From contig JASGIS010000001.1 of NCBI GenBank assembly GCA_047601745.1, positions 3,782,001 through 3,846,000 of the forward strand: a DNA stretch of 64,000 nt, in the 5' to 3' direction. The notes below the pieces were generated by a model that was given only the letters and a program-made list of their open reading frames with translations, did no database searches and had not been told where the DNA came from. The number at the start of each line of letters is the position of its first letter. Position 1 is the first letter of the stretch. Position numbers and translations under genes: made by a program. Source of the DNA: JAKPAM01 sp047601745 (GTDB lineage: Bacteria > Pseudomonadota > Gammaproteobacteria > Burkholderiales > Burkholderiaceae_E). Positions 61,018 through 64,000 of this stretch are shown here, piece by piece.

Positions 61018-61044
61018 TCAAGGACGTCCGCGCATTGCCGTTAT
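61018..61044 (+). promoter_or_regulatory. Sigma-28-like promoter of motAB
   Basis: TCAAGGAC (61018-61025), 11-base spacer, GCCGTTAT (61037-61044). Located after the flhDC terminator and 33 bases before the motA start codon. Same spacing as the other five sites. Confidence 0.6.
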
Positions 61045-61076
61045 CCGGTGAGTACCTGTGAACCGGAAGCCTCGCG

Positions 61077-61937
61077 ATGTTCTTGATAATTGGTTACCTG
61101 GTGGTCATCGGCTCGGTCATCGGCGGCTTCGCGCTGGCCGGCGGCCACGTCGCCGCGCTGCTGCAGCCGCTCGAACTGCTGATGATCGGCGGCGCCGCCT
61201 TCGGGGCGTTCATCGTCGCCAACCCGATGAAGGTCATCAAGGCCGTCGTGTCGTCGATCCCGCAATGCATGAAGGGCTCCAAATACACGAAGGCGCGGTA
61301 CATGGAGCTGCTGGCGCTGATCTACGACACGCTGAGCAAGGCCCGCAAGGAGGGCCTGATGTCGATCGAGGCCGACATCGACGAGCCCCACGAGAGCCCG
61401 CTGTTCACCAAGTACGAGAACGTCAGCAAGGACCACCATCTGATGGAGTTCATCACCGACTACCTGCGGATGATGGTGTCGGGCAACCTGAACGCGCTCG
61501 AGATCGAGAACCTGATGGACAACGAGATCGACACCCATCACCACGAGGCGATGGTGCCTTCGCACGCGGTGCAGACGATGGCCGACGGGATGCCGGCGTT
61601 CGGGATCGTGGCGGCGGTGATGGGGGTCGTGCACACGATGGCCTCGGTCGGCCGCCCGCCGGCCGAACTCGGCGAGATGATCGCCCACGCGCTGGTCGGT
61701 ACCTTCCTCGGGATCCTGCTCGCCTACGGCTTCATCGGCCCGGTCGCCAAGCTGATCGAGGCTAAGGTCGACGAGGCGACCAAGGAGCTGCAGTGCGTCA
61801 AGGTGACGCTGCTGGCCAGCATGCAGGGTTATGCGCCGGCGATCGCGGTCGAGTTCGGCCGCAAGGTGCTGTATTCGACCGAGCGTCCGACGTTCCTCGA
61901 GCTCGAGGCGCACGTCAAGGGCAAGAAGGCCGCGTAG
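61077..61937 (+). CDS. motA: Flagellar stator protein MotA
   Basis: 286 residues. Four membrane helices in MotA order, with the cytoplasmic loop (residues about 70-165) that meets FliG, and TFLGILLAYGFIGPVA. It forms the proton-driven stator with MotB. GGAAG precedes the ATG. Confidence 0.97.
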   Translation: MFLIIGYLVVIGSVIGGFALAGGHVAALLQPLELLMIGGAAFGAFIVANPMKVIKAVVSSIPQCMKGSKYTKARYMELLALIYDTLSKARKEGLMSIEADIDEPHESPLFTKYENVSKDHHLMEFITDYLRMMVSGNLNALEIENLMDNEIDTHHHEAMVPSHAVQTMADGMPAFGIVAAVMGVVHTMASVGRPPAELGEMIAHALVGTFLGILLAYGFIGPVAKLIEAKVDEATKELQCVKVTLLASMQGYAPAIAVEFGRKVLYSTERPTFLELEAHVKGKKAA

Positions 61938-61946
61938 GACCGAACG

Positions 61947-62960
61947 ATGCCAGCCGCACCCGAAAAGAAAGTCCAGCCGATCGTCGTCAAGCGGATCAAG
62001 AAGGTCGCCGGCCACGGCGGCCACGGCGGCGCGTGGAAGATCGCCTACGCGGACTTCGTGACCGCGATGATGGCGTTCTTCCTGCTGATGTGGTTGCTGG
62101 GGTCGACGACCCGGGGCGACCTGCAGGGGATCGCCGACTACTTCTCGTCGCCGCTGAAGGTCGCGCTGTCCGGCGGCCGCGGCAGCGGCGACAGCTCGAG
62201 CCTGATCGACGGCGGCGGCGCCGACCTGACGCGCACCGTCGGCCAGGTCCGGCGCGGCGACGTCGACGGCCAGAACCGCAACATCAATCTGCAGGCGTTC
62301 AAGGCCGAGCAGGCGCGCCGCGAGCGCCAGGAACTGCTGGCGCTGAGCAAGCGCGTCGAGCAGATGCTGCTGTCCAATCCGCGGCTGGCCGAGTTCCGCT
62401 CGCAGATCCGGCTCGAGCTGACGCCCGACGGCCTGCGCATCCAGATCGTCGACGAGCAGAACCGGCCGATGTACGACACCGGCAGCGCGATCGTGAAGGA
62501 CTACATGCGCGAGCTGCTGCGCAGCATCGGCAAGGTGCTGAACGACGTGCCGAACCGCATCACGATCTCCGGGCATACCGATTCGGCGCAGTACGGCAGC
62601 GGCGAGCGCGGTTATTCGAACTGGGAGCTGTCGTCCGACCGCGCGAACGCCGCGCGCCGCGAGCTGGTCGCCGGCGGCATGCAGGAGGCGAAGGTGCTGC
62701 GCGTGCTGGGCCTGGCCTCGGCGCTGCCGCTCGATGCCGAGCATCCGGAAGCCGCGGTCAACCGGCGGATCTCGTTGATCGTGATGAACGCCGATGCCGT
62801 CGAGCGCACGCTGCGCAGCGACCGGATCGAGCTGCCGGCCGATGCCGACGCCGCGCAGGCGGTCGGCGCCGTCCAGCAGGCGGCCGAGCAGCCGCCGGCC
62901 GGCGCGAAGCCCCTTTCGCCGCCGATCGCGCCGATCTCGATCCCGGGGGCGCTGCGATGA
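61947..62960 (+). CDS. motB: Flagellar stator protein MotB
   Basis: 337 residues. AYADFVTAMMAFFLLMWLLG holds the proton-binding Asp (residue 36) at the edge of the single membrane helix. The OmpA-like C-terminal domain (ISGHTDSAQYGSGERGYSNW) binds peptidoglycan. It starts 9 bases after motA and its stop overlaps the next ORF. Confidence 0.97.
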   Translation: MPAAPEKKVQPIVVKRIKKVAGHGGHGGAWKIAYADFVTAMMAFFLLMWLLGSTTRGDLQGIADYFSSPLKVALSGGRGSGDSSSLIDGGGADLTRTVGQVRRGDVDGQNRNINLQAFKAEQARRERQELLALSKRVEQMLLSNPRLAEFRSQIRLELTPDGLRIQIVDEQNRPMYDTGSAIVKDYMRELLRSIGKVLNDVPNRITISGHTDSAQYGSGERGYSNWELSSDRANAARRELVAGGMQEAKVLRVLGLASALPLDAEHPEAAVNRRISLIVMNADAVERTLRSDRIELPADADAAQAVGAVQQAAEQPPAGAKPLSPPIAPISIPGALR

Positions 62961-63235
62961 ACGCGCCGTCGCCCTGGCTGGCCGCCGCCGCCCGGGCGGC
63001 CAGCGAGCAGGCCGAGGTGGCCCGGGCCGCCGCCGAGATCGAGCGATGGCTGAAGCGATCGGGCGGGGCCGGCATCGACGTCGACCGCGTGCTCGAATTC
63101 GTTGCTCGGGTGCGTCTGGGCGCGGCGCTGACCGGCGGCGATCTGGCCGAGATCCTGCTGTCCGGATCGTCGACCCGACAGACGAATGGCGCCGCGGAGC
63201 CGACGTTCGCCGACGGCGCGCGCCGATGCGATTAA
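62957..63235 (+). CDS. Small unrecognised protein coupled to motB
   Basis: 92 residues, family unknown. Start overlaps the motB stop (ATGA), which supports coding. Helical, Ala-rich: AARAASEQAEVARAAAEIER, VDRVLEFVARVRLGAALTGGD. No membrane segment. Position between motB and flhB suggests a flagellar accessory role, but nothing more can be said. Confidence 0.55.
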   Translation: MNAPSPWLAAAARAASEQAEVARAAAEIERWLKRSGGAGIDVDRVLEFVARVRLGAALTGGDLAEILLSGSSTRQTNGAAEPTFADGARRCD

Positions 63236-63319
63236 GGCCGGCCAAAGTCGCGCTAATCCTCGCTTAAGTGCCCGGTAGGGCCCGGAAGATCCGATTCGAA
63301 CAGATTGTCGAATCAGGTC

Positions 63320-64000
63320 ATGGCCGAAAACGAGCAGAGCAGCGAAGACCGCGACTTGCCAGCCACCGCCAGGCGGTTGCAGAAGGCGGCGCAGGAAGGT
63401 CAGGTTCCGCGATCCCGCGACGTCGGGCACGCGCTGGTGATGGGTGCGGCCGTCGCCGCGTTCGGGTTGATGGGGCCGGCACTGGCCAACAGCGTCGTGC
63501 AGATCGTGCGCACGTCGATGCACTTCACGCCGCGGCAGGTGCACGAGCCCGCGCTGATGGGCGTGCGTCTGTACGAGCACGCGCTCCAGGGAATGGCGGC
63601 CGCGGTGCCGTTGATGGGGCTGCTGGTGCTGGTGGCCGCCGCCGCCTGCCTGATTCCGGGCGGCCTGGTGCTGAGCGGCAAGCCCGTCAAGTTCCAGTTC
63701 TCGCGCCTGAGCCCGGTCAGCGGGATCAAGCGCGTGTTCTCGCGCGAGTCGCTGGTCAACCTGCTGAAGCTGAGCGCGATCTCGGGCGCGATCGGCTGGT
63801 CGGCCTGGCAGTACACGGGCGGCAGCCTGGCGCGCTTCGCCGGACTGGCCGACATGCCGCTGCTGCCGGCGCTGTCGTCGGGCTTCGACACGCTGTCGAC
63901 GGGGCTGGCGATCATGGCCGGCGTGCTGCTGGCGGTGGCGATCGCCGACGTGCCGTGGCAGTGGTTCAACCACCGCCGCCGCCTGAAGATGACGCGCAAG
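63320..64000 (+). CDS. flhB: Flagellar export switch protein FlhB (N-terminal part)
   Basis: The first 227 residues; the gene runs off the right edge. ATARRLQKAAQEGQVPRSRD is the conserved FlhB N-terminus, followed by membrane helices and SPVSGIKRVFSRESLVNLLK. The NPTH autocleavage site lies beyond the window. A 7-bp inverted repeat (63293-63299 and 63308-63314) lies just before the start. Confidence 0.95.
   Translation, partial: MAENEQSSEDRDLPATARRLQKAAQEGQVPRSRDVGHALVMGAAVAAFGLMGPALANSVVQIVRTSMHFTPRQVHEPALMGVRLYEHALQGMAAAVPLMGLLVLVAAAACLIPGGLVLSGKPVKFQFSRLSPVSGIKRVFSRESLVNLLKLSAISGAIGWSAWQYTGGSLARFAGLADMPLLPALSSGFDTLSTGLAIMAGVLLAVAIADVPWQWFNHRRRLKMTRK

Overview
The window is GC-rich chromosomal DNA whose gene content fits a flagellated betaproteobacterium, probably Burkholderiales. 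The supporting signs are FlhDC, a cheY-cheA-cheW-cheR-cheD-cheB run, a cheY-cheZ pair, a tRNA-Pro/Arg/His cluster and an H-NS-like protein. The genus cannot be fixed from sequence alone.

Region by region: (1) 1-5966 is the right end of an integrated conjugative element. It holds a small membrane-protein fragment, a VirD4/TraD-like coupling ATPase, a MobF (TrwC/TraI-like) relaxase-helicase and a tyrosine integrase that abuts the 3' end of tRNA-His. (2) 5988-6488 is a tRNA-Pro/Arg/His operon read leftwards with a clear sigma-70 promoter and terminator. (3) 6604-12478 holds metabolic and unassigned genes: a phosphotransferase-fold kinase, a CinA-type MoCF-domain protein, an H-NS-like protein, an FAH-family hydrolase, a VOC protein and a lipoprotein. 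(4) 12490-18797 is signalling: a HisKA_2 kinase with an ANTAR regulator, a REC-GGDEF-EAL protein and a GGDEF cyclase. (5) 19048-25289 is the chemotaxis operon, followed on the minus strand by cheY-cheZ. (6) 26590-39774 is a long leftward flagellar operon, fliFGHIJKLMNOPQR, with a two-component pair at its end; fliE diverges from it. (7) 40276-46076 is a DUF4258/DUF2283 pair, ycgR, fliT, fliS, fliD and two flagellins. (8) 46519-55798 is an accessory island: an FkbM-like methyltransferase, a 950-residue octapeptide-repeat protein and a 1685-residue protein that fuses three glycosyltransferase-like modules and a methyltransferase. (9) 55964-59655 holds a membrane protein, a decayed vapBC pair carrying an IS200/IS605-like miniature insertion, an intact higBA-like toxin-antitoxin pair and a DASS anion transporter. 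(10) 59962-64000 is flhD-flhC, motA-motB, a 92-codon ORF and the start of flhB.

Six sites share the layout TnAAG, three bases, an 11-base spacer, then a GCCGATnA-like box. They lie before fliE, fliD, one flagellin gene, cheY-cheZ, motA and the octapeptide-repeat gene. They look like FliA (sigma-28) promoters and, if real, tie the repeat protein to the late flagellar regulon. Together with the Thr/Ser-rich repeats and the multi-domain glycosyltransferase next door, this suggests an undescribed surface or secreted repeat protein with its own modification enzyme. That is the most interesting candidate system here. Its function is inferred, not shown.
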